Positions 1 through 7,810 of a DNA stretch of 35,808 bases are shown here, piece by piece. A program made the position numbers and the translations under genes. Every line of letters starts with the position of its first letter. The first letter of the stretch is position 1. The notes under the pieces were generated by a model. The model searched no databases, was not told the origin of the DNA, and saw only the letters and a program-made list of their open reading frames with translations. Source of the stretch: Erysipelotrichia bacterium (GTDB taxonomy: Bacteria > Bacillota_I > Bacilli_A > Erysipelotrichales > Erysipelotrichaceae); the NCBI GenBank assembly GCA_012800355.1, contig JAAZJL010000046.1, forward strand, positions 1-35,808, in the 5' to 3' direction.

Positions 1-418
1 ATTTTCCATCAATAATATACATTACTGAACCAGCAGAATGACCTGGAGTAAATAGTACTTTTACTTTAATAGAACCTAAGTTTAGTTCATCATTTTCAAT
101 CCACTTAATTTCACTTTCAACACTTGCTGCAAAACCAGCTAAGTTATTATTCTTTTGATTACGAAGAATTTTTTCATCTTCTTGACTAGCAATTATTGGA
201 CAGTTGTATTTTTCCTTTAGTTTGTCAACTGCACCGATATGATCAAAATGACCATGAGTTAATAATATAGCCACAACTTTAACATTTTCATTTTTCTGAA
301 TAACTTCATCAATTTTCTTAAAAGATGCTCCAGGGTCAATTATTATCATTTCATTTTCGTTAGATACAAGATAACAATTAGTTTGAAACATTCCTACTTT
401 AATTACTTCGACCTTCAT
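1..418 (-). CDS. MBL-fold metallo-hydrolase (glyoxalase II-like), 3' end outside window
   Basis: The gene reads leftwards from ATG at 418 and is cut by the window edge after about 139 residues. The visible part shows the metallo-beta-lactamase fold: an N-terminal strand with FQTNCYLV, the IDPGA turn, and the metal motif THGHFDH, followed by FTPGHSAGSV, which supplies the next histidine. This matches the small hydroxyacylglutathione-hydrolase-like MBL proteins common in Bacillota, which often have unknown thiol-ester substrates. A weak AGGTGA ribosome site precedes the ATG. It lies just downstream of rpmG on the same strand, but a hairpin terminator sits between them. Fold and metal site are clear; the substrate is not. 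Confidence 0.85.
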   Translation of the reverse strand, partial: MKVEVIKVGMFQTNCYLVSNENEMIIIDPGASFKKIDEVIQKNENVKVVAILLTHGHFDHIGAVDKLKEKYNCPIIASQEDEKILRNQKNNNLAGFAASVESEIKWIENDELNLGSIKVKVLFTPGHSAGSVMYIIDGK

Positions 419-430
419 AATAGTCACCTA

Positions 431-457
431 AAGAAAAAGCCTTTATAAAATAGGCTT
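431..457 (-). terminator. Rho-independent terminator after rpmG
   Basis: On the minus strand, arms AAGCCT (457-452) and AGGCTT (442-437) enclose an AT-rich loop and lead into a short T-rich run (TTTTTCTT). The hairpin begins directly after the rpmG stop codon and ends before the MBL gene starts. Confidence 0.6.
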
Positions 458-607
458 CTACTTTTTCTCCCTGTGGATAGTCATTTTATTGCAACGTGGG
501 CAATATTTCTTGATTTCCATTCTTTGAGGATGTTTTCTCTTATTACGAGAACCTAAGTAGTTTTCTTCACCACATTCGCTACACTTAAATTGAATGTTTT
601 CTCTCAC
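458..607 (-). CDS. rpmG: 50S ribosomal protein L33
   Basis: This 49-residue protein is a structural component of the large ribosomal subunit. It starts with GTG at 607, preceded by a strong GGAGGG ribosome site. The zinc-ribbon form of L33 is visible: CSEC at residues 9-12 and CPRC at 36-39, with the basic stretch RNKRKHPQRM between them. Length fits the family (about 49-50 residues). The presence of both Cys pairs marks the zinc-binding (C+) paralogue. Many Bacillota carry a second, zinc-free copy elsewhere, which this window cannot show. A terminator hairpin follows the stop at once, so it is probably transcribed alone. Confidence 0.95.
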   Translation of the reverse strand: MRENIQFKCSECGEENYLGSRNKRKHPQRMEIKKYCPRCNKMTIHREKK

Positions 608-642
608 GTCTAAATCCCTCCGTTTTCAAACTTTGCTTATGT

Positions 643-672
643 ATAATATCATATATTGATGATTTTTTGCAA
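643..672 (-). promoter_or_regulatory. Probable sigma-A promoter of rpmG
   Basis: On the minus strand TTGCAA (672-667) and TATTAT (648-643) are separated by 18 bases, about 35 bases upstream of the rpmG GTG. Both hexamers are near consensus, but the surrounding sequence is AT-rich. Confidence 0.45.
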
Positions 673-779
673 TACTTTTACATCTAATCTCATATTTAGT
701 AATATAATAATTATATTAATGAATTCTTCATTATTTATACTATATAATAGATTAAAATAATGTATCGTGAGGTAAAAAT

Positions 780-1841
780 ATGACTAATCGAGAAAATACT
801 AGAAAAGTTAAAATTGGAAACATTACTATTGGTGGCGAAAACAAGGTTGTCATTCAGTCAATGTGCAATACTTTAACCAAAGACACCAAATCAACAATTA
901 AGCAAATTAAACAATTAGAAAATGTTGGTTGCCAAATTATTAGGTGTAGTGTTTTAGATTTTGAAGATGCTTACGCTTTAAAAACTATTAAAGAAAATAT
1001 TTCCATACCTTTAGTAGCTGATATTCATTTTGACTATAAACTAGCTTTAGCAGCAATAGAAGCTGGAATTGATAAAATTAGATTAAATCCAGGAAATATC
1101 GGCAGCAAGGATAATGTTAGAAAAGTAGTAGAAAAATGTAAAGAGAAAAATATTCCAATTAGAATAGGTATCAATAGTGGTTCAATCGAAAGATTTGTTT
1201 TAGATAAATATGGCAAAAACTGTCCTGAAGCAATGATTGAATCAGCCCAAAGACATGTTGATATTTTAGAAGAAATGGATTTCCACGATATCATTTTATC
1301 TTTTAAATCAAGTGATGTTAGATTGACAGTTGAAACATTCCTAATTGCCAGTACTATCTGGAATTATCCCTTGCATTTAGGAGTTACTGAAGCTGGAACT
1401 AAAGACTACAGTTTAATTAAATCGAGTGCTGCACTAGGTGAACTTTTAAGAAAAGGCATTGGTGATACTATAAGAATTTCTATTTCTGATAACCCAATTG
1501 AAGAAATTAAAGCTTGCAAAAAATTATTAAAAGCCTATGATTTAATTGATAAAGTTCCAGATTTAGTAGGATGTCCAACTTGTGGTAGAACTATGTATGA
1601 TATGTTACCAATCATTAAAGAAGTTGAAGAGTTTTTGGAAACTATTCAAGCTAATATCAAGGTTGCCGTTATGGGTTGTGTGGTAAACGGTCCTGGAGAA
1701 GCTAGGGATGCTGATATTGGAATTGCCGGTGGAATTAAGGAAGGTTTATTATTTAAAAAAGGTGAAATAATTAGAAAAGTACCACAAGAAAAAATTGTAG
1801 ATGAATTAAAAAAAGAAATTTTAGAAATAATCAATCATTAG
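780..1841 (+). CDS. ispG: (E)-4-hydroxy-3-methylbut-2-enyl-diphosphate synthase
   Basis: IspG (GcpE) makes HMBPP from methylerythritol cyclodiphosphate in the MEP isoprenoid pathway, using a 4Fe-4S cluster. The 353-residue length fits the bacterial two-domain form. An N-terminal TIM barrel carries QSMCNT and RLNPGNIG. The C-terminal cluster domain carries CPTCGR (C265, C268) and GCVVNGPGEA (C300, E307), the three cysteine ligands and the catalytic glutamate. A GAGG ribosome site precedes the ATG, and TATAAT at 743-748 is a possible -10 box with a poor -35. ispH, the next enzyme, lies about 6 kb downstream, so the MEP route is evidently used here. Confidence 0.97.
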   Translation: MTNRENTRKVKIGNITIGGENKVVIQSMCNTLTKDTKSTIKQIKQLENVGCQIIRCSVLDFEDAYALKTIKENISIPLVADIHFDYKLALAAIEAGIDKIRLNPGNIGSKDNVRKVVEKCKEKNIPIRIGINSGSIERFVLDKYGKNCPEAMIESAQRHVDILEEMDFHDIILSFKSSDVRLTVETFLIASTIWNYPLHLGVTEAGTKDYSLIKSSAALGELLRKGIGDTIRISISDNPIEEIKACKKLLKAYDLIDKVPDLVGCPTCGRTMYDMLPIIKEVEEFLETIQANIKVAVMGCVVNGPGEARDADIGIAGGIKEGLLFKKGEIIRKVPQEKIVDELKKEILEIINH

Positions 1842-1898
1842 ATTGTTTATTTTTAAAATATGTATATAATCAACTTAAGGTTAAAAGGAGAATTTTAT

Positions 1899-2981
1899 AT
1901 GAATAGGGTTTATAACTTCAGTGCTGGTCCTTCTTGTATTTTTGAAGCTGTATTACAAAAAGCAGCCAATCAAATGTTAAATTATCAGGATTCAAAAATG
2001 TCAGTAATGGAAATGTCTCACCGTTCTAAAACTTATGAAGCCATAATCAAAGAATGTGAAGCTAGATTGCGTAGGTTAATGAATATACCTGAAAATTATA
2101 AGGTATTATTTCTTCAAGGAGGAGCATCTTTACAATTTTCTATGATTCCTATGAATCTTATGAAAAATAAGAAGGTTGATGTCATAAATACAGGACAATG
2201 GACTAAAAAAGCAATTGCGGAACACCTAAAACTTGGAGAAGTAAAAGTAATAGCTAGTAGTCAAGCAGATAATTTTTCTTATGTTCCCAAAGTAACTAAA
2301 GATATGATTAGCGATGATTGTGACTATGTTTATATCTGTGAAAACAACACAATTTATGGCACAGCCTATAACTATGTTCCAGAAACAAATGGCAAACCAT
2401 TAGTTGCAGATTTTTCAAGTTGTATTTTAAGTAAACCATGTAATGTAAAAGATTTTGATTTAATTTTTGCAGGAGCACAAAAAAATATGGGACCGGCAGG
2501 TTTAACTGTTGTAATTATCAAAGAAGACTTAATAAAAGAAAAACCTGAACTTCCAAGCATGTTAAGTTATAAGATTCATGCAGATAACAATTCTATGTAT
2601 AACACTCCTCCAACATATTCAATCTATATGTGTGGTTTGGTTCTAGAATATCTTGAAGAAACTATTGGCGGTTTAGAAAATATGCAAAAGATTAATGAAC
2701 AAAAAGCAAAAATACTCTATGATTATTTAGACAGTTCTAAATTATTTAATAATCCCGTTAATAAAGAAGATAGATCAATTATGAATGTTACTTTTGTAAC
2801 CGGAAACGAAGAATTAGATAAACTATTTATCTTAGAAGCTGAAAAAAATGGTTTTGTAAATTTAAAAGGTCATAGAAGTGTTGGCGGAATGCGTGCAAGC
2901 ATATATAATGGTATGCCTATTGAAGGTGTTGAAAAGCTTGTTAGTTTTATGAAAGAATTTGAGGAGAAACATTATGTATAA
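1899..2981 (+). CDS. serC: Phosphoserine aminotransferase
   Basis: SerC is a PLP enzyme converting 3-phosphohydroxypyruvate and glutamate to O-phosphoserine. The start chosen is ATG 1899, because AAAAGGAG lies 8 bases upstream and the protein then begins MNRVYNFSAGPS, the normal SerC N-terminus; an upstream in-frame ATG at 1860 lacks a ribosome site. This gives 360 residues, the usual length. FLQGGASLQF binds the cofactor phosphate and AGAQKNMGPAG holds the Schiff-base lysine K195. The C-terminal HRSVGGMRASIYN is typical. Its end overlaps serA by 8 bases, indicating translational coupling in a serine operon. Confidence 0.96.
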   Translation: MNRVYNFSAGPSCIFEAVLQKAANQMLNYQDSKMSVMEMSHRSKTYEAIIKECEARLRRLMNIPENYKVLFLQGGASLQFSMIPMNLMKNKKVDVINTGQWTKKAIAEHLKLGEVKVIASSQADNFSYVPKVTKDMISDDCDYVYICENNTIYGTAYNYVPETNGKPLVADFSSCILSKPCNVKDFDLIFAGAQKNMGPAGLTVVIIKEDLIKEKPELPSMLSYKIHADNNSMYNTPPTYSIYMCGLVLEYLEETIGGLENMQKINEQKAKILYDYLDSSKLFNNPVNKEDRSIMNVTFVTGNEELDKLFILEAEKNGFVNLKGHRSVGGMRASIYNGMPIEGVEKLVSFMKEFEEKHYV

Positions 2982-4149
2982 AATAAAAATATTAAATGAC
3001 ATTTCAAAAGTCGGATTAAACAGATTCACAGAAAAATATCAAATCGCTGAAGATCTTACTAATGAAGATGCAATACTTCTAAGAAGTGAAAATATTCATA
3101 AATATGAATTTAATGAAAATTTAAAATGTATTGCTAGAGCTGGAGCTGGAGTTAACAATATTCCTATTGATAAATGTAGTGAAAAAGGTATTGTAGTATT
3201 TAATACTCCTGGTGCCAATGCCAATGCGGTTAAAGAATTGGTCTTTGCTGGATTGTTATTAGGAAGTAGAAAAATCTATGAAGGTATGCAATGGATTCAA
3301 ACTCAAAAAGACAATGAAAATATTGCTAAAGATACTGAAAAACAAAAGAAATTATATTCTGGAAATGAGTTGTTACATAAAAACCTAGGAATTATAGGGC
3401 TAGGAGCAATTGGTGTTCAAGTTGCAAATTTAGCTATTGATTTTGGCATGAACGTCTATGGTTATGATCCATATATCTCATTAGCGAATGCATGGAACTT
3501 ATCAAGAAATGTCCACCACTCTGATACAATTGATGAAATACTTAAAAATTGTGACTTCATATCAATTCACATTCCTTTAACTGATAAAACCATGAATATC
3601 ATTAATGCAGATGTTATATCTAAAATGAAACCAGGAGTTAAACTTCTAAACTTCTCAAGAGATGGTTTAGTTGATACTGAAGCCTTACTAAAGGGTATTA
3701 AATCTGGAATTATCAGTAAATATATTACTGACTTCCCTGTTCAAAAGCTTATTGGTCAAGAAAATGTCTTAATTCTTCCTCATCTTGGAGCTTCTACTGA
3801 AGAAAGTGAAGATAACTGTGCTGTTTTAGCGGTAAAACAAACAATGGATTATTTAGAAAGGGGAAATATTACTAACTCTGTAAATTTACCTGACTGTAGT
3901 ATGGAGATTTATAATAATGTAAGAATTTGTTGTATTCACAGAAATGTTCCAAAAATGATTACTCAAATTTCTGATGCCCTATCAACATCAAATGTTAACA
4001 TTGAAAATTTAATGAATAAATCAAAAAACGAATTAGCCTATACAATGGTTGATATTGCTGATGTTGTTAATGGTGAAATATTAGGTAAAATCAAACAAAT
4101 TCCAGGAATGATAAAAGTTAGTACTTATAACTTTGATAAAAATGATTGA
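2974..4149 (+). CDS. serA: D-3-phosphoglycerate dehydrogenase
   Basis: SerA oxidises 3-phosphoglycerate to 3-phosphohydroxypyruvate, the first step of serine synthesis. The start is ATG 2974, preceded by GAGGAG and overlapping the end of serC; the protein has 391 residues. The NAD-binding loop GLGAIG is at about 142-147, the substrate-binding arginine is in NFSRDGLVD (R229), and the catalytic histidine is H270 in LPHLGAST. The usual catalytic glutamate segment is replaced by TDFP near residue 252. The C-terminal ~80 residues look like one ACT-type regulatory domain (IHRNVPKMITQISDAL), so serine feedback is plausible. Partners are serC upstream and a PHP phosphatase downstream. Confidence 0.93.
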   Translation: MYKIKILNDISKVGLNRFTEKYQIAEDLTNEDAILLRSENIHKYEFNENLKCIARAGAGVNNIPIDKCSEKGIVVFNTPGANANAVKELVFAGLLLGSRKIYEGMQWIQTQKDNENIAKDTEKQKKLYSGNELLHKNLGIIGLGAIGVQVANLAIDFGMNVYGYDPYISLANAWNLSRNVHHSDTIDEILKNCDFISIHIPLTDKTMNIINADVISKMKPGVKLLNFSRDGLVDTEALLKGIKSGIISKYITDFPVQKLIGQENVLILPHLGASTEESEDNCAVLAVKQTMDYLERGNITNSVNLPDCSMEIYNNVRICCIHRNVPKMITQISDALSTSNVNIENLMNKSKNELAYTMVDIADVVNGEILGKIKQIPGMIKVSTYNFDKND

Positions 4150-4912
4150 TGGACATATACATTTAGAAAATGGACCTTTAACTATTGAATATTTGGAAGA
4201 ATTTATTAACGTAGCTATTAATAAAAATTTAAAAAGCATTCAAATATTAGACCACACTCATAGATTTATTGAATTTAGACCAATCTATGAAAATGTCGTT
4301 AATGCTGCAAAAATACAAGAAGAATGGTTTTTAAAAAAATCTAAGGATAATATCAATGATTATTTAAAATTAATCAAACTGGCAAAATCAAAAAAATATC
4401 CAATAGAAATCAAATTTGGATTAGAGGTCTGTTATACAAGTAAAAAAGAAAAAGAAATTAGAGAGATTCTTAAAAACTATGAATTTGATTTTCTAGTGGG
4501 AGCTGTGCATTCAGTTTTTGGCTTATTATACGATATGGAAAATTTCTCTAGAGAATTGCTATGGAATGTTTATGATACTGATGAAATATATAAAGAGTAT
4601 TATAATGAAATTATTAAGCTTATGGAAAGTAATTTATTTACTCAAGTAGCACATCCAGATACTATAAAACTTTTTGACATCTATCCTTCATATGATTTGA
4701 TAGAAACCTATAATAAAATAGCAGATTTAGCACTAGAAAAGGATTTATATTTAGAAAATAACTTTGGTTGTTATTATAGATACAATCATAAAGATCCTGG
4801 CTTAAGTAAAGAATTCAAACAAATTCTCTTAGAAAAAGGTGTTAAAATAATGCTTGCAAGTGATGCTCATATCCCTGAACATGTTGGCAAAAACTTTGAA
4901 TTGTGGAAATAA
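4142..4912 (+). CDS. PHP-domain phosphatase, HisJ-like; candidate phosphoserine phosphatase
   Basis: This 256-residue protein belongs to the PHP phosphoesterase superfamily and looks most like HisJ histidinol-phosphatase. The trinuclear metal site is intact: DGHIH (residues 3-7), LDHTH, FGLEVCY, GAVHS, AHPD and SDAH near the C-terminus. ATG 4142 overlaps the serA stop by 8 bases, so it is coupled to serA; an in-frame TTG at 4133 is an alternative, and neither has a clear ribosome site. No his genes are nearby. Because it completes a serC-serA run that otherwise lacks a phosphatase, I infer it may hydrolyse phosphoserine. The family assignment is firm; the substrate is inference. Confidence 0.85.
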   Translation: MIDGHIHLENGPLTIEYLEEFINVAINKNLKSIQILDHTHRFIEFRPIYENVVNAAKIQEEWFLKKSKDNINDYLKLIKLAKSKKYPIEIKFGLEVCYTSKKEKEIREILKNYEFDFLVGAVHSVFGLLYDMENFSRELLWNVYDTDEIYKEYYNEIIKLMESNLFTQVAHPDTIKLFDIYPSYDLIETYNKIADLALEKDLYLENNFGCYYRYNHKDPGLSKEFKQILLEKGVKIMLASDAHIPEHVGKNFELWK

Positions 4913-4949
4913 GAAAACTGCAATAAGATAGTGAATATAAACAATATTT

Positions 4950-4985
4950 AAAAATAGAAATGATTAAAGAGTCATTTCTATTTTT
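4950..4985 (+). terminator. Bidirectional terminator between serine operon and nfo operon
   Basis: A perfect 14-bp inverted repeat (4950-4963 and 4972-4985) with an 8-base loop has A-run and T-run ends on both strands. It can therefore end the plus-strand serine operon and the minus-strand cshB-nfo-hypothetical operon, which converge here. Confidence 0.85.
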
Positions 4986-5012
4986 GGTTTACTACATTTA
5001 TAAAATTCTTTT

Positions 5013-5507
5013 TTAATATTTGGTAAAACAATTTTCTTTAAAATCGTATTTCCAAATAGTAACATTTATCGATTTTCGAGCAAAAGGATTAAATCCAAAA
5101 ATTAGTTTATGCCTAATAGTTCCTGAAACACATTCTTCCTCTTTATTTGGATGAACAAAATAATATTTTTCATAAACTAGTTTGTTCCCTTTACAAACTT
5201 CTATCTGATAGATAGAAACATTAAATAACAAAACAAGAAATTCTATTGCTCGTGTGACAAAATTTGGTTCTCCTTCTTCTAATCCAAATGTGTAATCTTC
5301 AAAGTGTTTATGGTCGGTGAAATAACTGATAATTATTTCATTGTCAAACACTTCAAAGTGAACATTATTTTTCTCATCAATAGTAACAAAATCAGATTGA
5401 TAAAGACGACCCTTATAGTCTGTGTTTTCAGTTAACACACTTGTTTTTGTTAAATCACAATATGGAGAAATTGCATTCAATAAGTTTTTTGTTATTTCAT
5501 AGTTCAT
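5013..5507 (-). CDS. Hypothetical protein, 164 residues
   Basis: I do not recognise a family. The predicted protein is soluble, with no signal peptide or membrane segment. It is rich in beta-prone stretches (VHFEVFDNEIIISYF, INVTIWKYDF) and ends in FTKY. A cysteine pair and charged patches show no obvious catalytic pattern. It starts at ATG 5507 with AAGGG upstream, 29 bases after nfo, and is probably the last gene of the cshB-nfo operon, ending at the shared bidirectional terminator. Reality as a gene is supported by the ribosome site, full use of the interval and lack of competing frames. Confidence 0.7.
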   Translation of the reverse strand: MNYEITKNLLNAISPYCDLTKTSVLTENTDYKGRLYQSDFVTIDEKNNVHFEVFDNEIIISYFTDHKHFEDYTFGLEEGEPNFVTRAIEFLVLLFNVSIYQIEVCKGNKLVYEKYYFVHPNKEEECVSGTIRHKLIFGFNPFARKSINVTIWKYDFKENCFTKY

Positions 5508-5536
5508 ATTAATTACCCTTTTAATAATAACTTTAA

Positions 5537-6379
5537 TTAAATACTCACATTAAGTAGTCTTTCAATTTCTTCTTTATAAGGTGGTACACCATCTCTATAT
5601 GGAGTTTCCAAAATCATAGCTTTTCCTTTCAATAAGTGATGGTAAACTACTTTACTTAACACATCAAAACCAATGTTACCTTCTCCAATATTTGCATGGC
5701 GATCTTTTCTAGATCCAATAATATTTTTTGAATCATTGACATGAATCACATGAAGTTTATCTAGTCCAATTATTTCATCAAACTCTTTTAATACTTCATC
5801 AAGATTATTTAAATCATATCCACTGTCCCAAGTATGACAGGTATCAAAGCAAACCCCTATGGGATAATCTACTCTTTTAATAATTTCAGCAAGATGTTCA
5901 AAACGATAACCAATTTCGGAACCCTTGCCAGCCATTGTTTCTAAACAAACCTTAACATCAAAATCCTCTTTTAAAATCTCATTTAAACCCTCAATAACTT
6001 TATCAATACCATTTTCAAGAGTATCACTTAAGCTGCTACCAGGATGTAAAACAATATATTTGGCTCCAATAGCACTACTTCTAATCAGCTCATTTCTTAA
6101 AACTGCTTTCCCCATTTCAAAAGTTTCTGGTTTTATAGTATTAGCTAAATTAACAATATATGGAGCATGGATTATTATATCATCCATACTGCATCCATTT
6201 GCAGTCCAGAGTTTTGTCGCTTCTTTTATTTTTAAATCTTCAATAGGTGCTCTAAAACTATTTTGTGGAGCTCCAGTATAAACCATCATGGCATTAGCAT
6301 TATATGATAAAGCTTCTTTGACTGCACCAACCAAATAATCAGGTTTAACCATTGATACATGTGATCCTAATTTAATCAT
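5537..6379 (-). CDS. nfo: Endonuclease IV (AP endonuclease)
   Basis: Nfo cleaves DNA at abasic sites during base-excision repair. The 280-residue protein is a TIM barrel with all expected metal-site segments in order: GSHVSM at the start, IIIHAPY, VLHPGS, CLETMAGKG, CFDTCHTWDSGYD, HVIHVNDSKN, KDRHANIGEGNIG and ILETP. Length is normal for the family. Its ATG overlaps the stop of cshB in an ATGA arrangement, so the two are translationally coupled. The same cshB-nfo pairing next to ispH is known in Bacillus subtilis (yqfR-yqfS near yqfP), which supports the taxonomic placement. Confidence 0.97.
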   Translation of the reverse strand: MIKLGSHVSMVKPDYLVGAVKEALSYNANAMMVYTGAPQNSFRAPIEDLKIKEATKLWTANGCSMDDIIIHAPYIVNLANTIKPETFEMGKAVLRNELIRSSAIGAKYIVLHPGSSLSDTLENGIDKVIEGLNEILKEDFDVKVCLETMAGKGSEIGYRFEHLAEIIKRVDYPIGVCFDTCHTWDSGYDLNNLDEVLKEFDEIIGLDKLHVIHVNDSKNIIGSRKDRHANIGEGNIGFDVLSKVVYHHLLKGKAMILETPYRDGVPPYKEEIERLLNVSI

Positions 6380-7734
6380 CTTCTGCTCTCACTTTTCTCT
6401 CTTTGAGCTTTTTTAGCTCTTTCTTTTTGTTGTTCTTTGATTGAAGCTTTAATCATTAATCTTCTCTGTCTTCTTCTAATTTTGTCAATTTCAGCTTGTC
6501 TTTTCTTTTTATAACCTGGTTTAACTTTTTTTACTGGTTTTTTAGCAATTTTCTGAATTTCTACATCTTCTTGAGAAAGTTTTCTTCTTGTTGGTTTAAA
6601 ATCAAACGGTTTTACATCTACCCATTGATCTCTTTTGTAGTCTTTATACAAAAATTCAAAACCTTGACTTCTTAACACTTTTATACCACTATGATCGCTT
6701 TGGTTAAATAAGACATAACTTACACCACTTCTACCTGCTCTGCCGGTTCTTCCGCTTCTATGAGTATAATAGTTCAATGAAGATGGTAAACCCAAGGAAA
6801 TAACATGACTTACTGATTCAATATCAAGACCCCTAGCCATAATATCTGAGCAAACAATGTAACTTGTTCTATCAGCACTTATAGACTTTAAAGCCTGCTT
6901 TCTTTCTCTATTTGATAAATCACCGTGTATTTCGACGATATCATAACCATTATTTTTTAATAATTCGGCCACTGAAATGACTTCCTGTTTGGTTCTAGCG
7001 AAAATCATACAAACATAAGGTTGAATTCCAGGTAAAATTTTCAATAATTTATCTGTATATGACATATAACGACAATTTATTAAAACATGTTCTATATCTG
7101 GTGATAATTCATGTTTCTCTGTTGCTTCAATAATAGTAGGCCTTGTCATATATTTTCTTAAAAATGGTTGCAATTGACTAGGTATAGTTGCACTAAATAC
7201 TAACATTTGTAACTTTTTTGGTAATCTACCACAAATTTCATCAACCTGCTGTAAAAAACCCAATTCCAAAGTCATATCTGCTTCATCAATAACTATTATC
7301 TTAGCACTGTCTAATCTTAGTACAGCTTCATCAACAAACAAATCTTTAAGTCTACCAATGGTTCCAACCACAATATGAGGTTGTTGACTTTTAACAGACT
7401 CAATCATTCTTTCTTTATCTTTACCAGATGCAATAAGTTTAATGTTTATATTGTCATTAAACATGTTTATTTCACTGATCATAGTATATAACTGAATTGC
7501 TAACTCACGGGTTGGAGCTGTAATAATAGCTTGAATTTCGTTTAAACTACTATCAACCATCTGTAAAATCGGAAGGATAAAAGCATGAGATTTACCAGTA
7601 CCAGTAGCTGAAATTCCAATTACATCCTTTTTATCCAATATTAAAGGAATAGTTTTTTTCTGTATTGGTGATAAATCTTTAAATCGTTTGTATTCAATTA
7701 ATTGTTGAATATCTTCTCTAAAATTGAATTTCAT
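6376..7734 (-). CDS. cshB: DEAD-box ATP-dependent RNA helicase, CshB-like
   Basis: This 452-residue helicase has two RecA-like domains. Motifs in order are the Q-motif region (FKDLSPIQKKTIP), SATGTGKS (motif I), PTREL, the DEAD box in IDEADM, SAT, and HRSGRTGRAGRSG (motif VI). The C-terminal ~75 residues are strongly basic (KKPVKKVKPGYKKKRQ), a typical RNA-binding tail. CshB-type helicases act in RNA unwinding, cold adaptation and mRNA turnover. It starts at ATG 7734 behind a strong GGAGGG and leads the cshB-nfo operon. It is divergent from ispH, and a perfect inverted repeat lies in the shared upstream region. Confidence 0.93.
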   Translation of the reverse strand: MKFNFREDIQQLIEYKRFKDLSPIQKKTIPLILDKKDVIGISATGTGKSHAFILPILQMVDSSLNEIQAIITAPTRELAIQLYTMISEINMFNDNINIKLIASGKDKERMIESVKSQQPHIVVGTIGRLKDLFVDEAVLRLDSAKIIVIDEADMTLELGFLQQVDEICGRLPKKLQMLVFSATIPSQLQPFLRKYMTRPTIIEATEKHELSPDIEHVLINCRYMSYTDKLLKILPGIQPYVCMIFARTKQEVISVAELLKNNGYDIVEIHGDLSNRERKQALKSISADRTSYIVCSDIMARGLDIESVSHVISLGLPSSLNYYTHRSGRTGRAGRSGVSYVLFNQSDHSGIKVLRSQGFEFLYKDYKRDQWVDVKPFDFKPTRRKLSQEDVEIQKIAKKPVKKVKPGYKKKRQAEIDKIRRRQRRLMIKASIKEQQKERAKKAQREKSESRR

Positions 7735-7761
7735 ACTTTCCCTCCTTCTCAGGAATTTATT

Positions 7762-7789
7762 GTAACATAAAACATTTACTTTATGTTAC
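7762..7789. promoter_or_regulatory. Perfect inverted repeat between divergent cshB and ispH
   Basis: GTAACATAAA (7762-7771) and TTTATGTTAC (7780-7789) form a perfect 10-bp inverted repeat around an 8-base spacer, inside the 76-base gap between two divergent genes. It is too far from either stop codon to be a terminator and has no T-run. An operator overlapping both promoters is the likeliest reading. No clear -35/-10 pair stands out. Confidence 0.5.
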
Positions 7790-7810
7790 TATAAATATGG
7801 TGTTAAAGAT

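Noticed and set aside
5925-6281. Plus-strand open frame opposite nfo, and similar long antisense frames across the window
   Set aside because: They lie fully inside well-supported genes on the other strand, lack ribosome sites, and have low-complexity Ser/Ile/Phe-rich products typical of shadow frames in AT-rich DNA.
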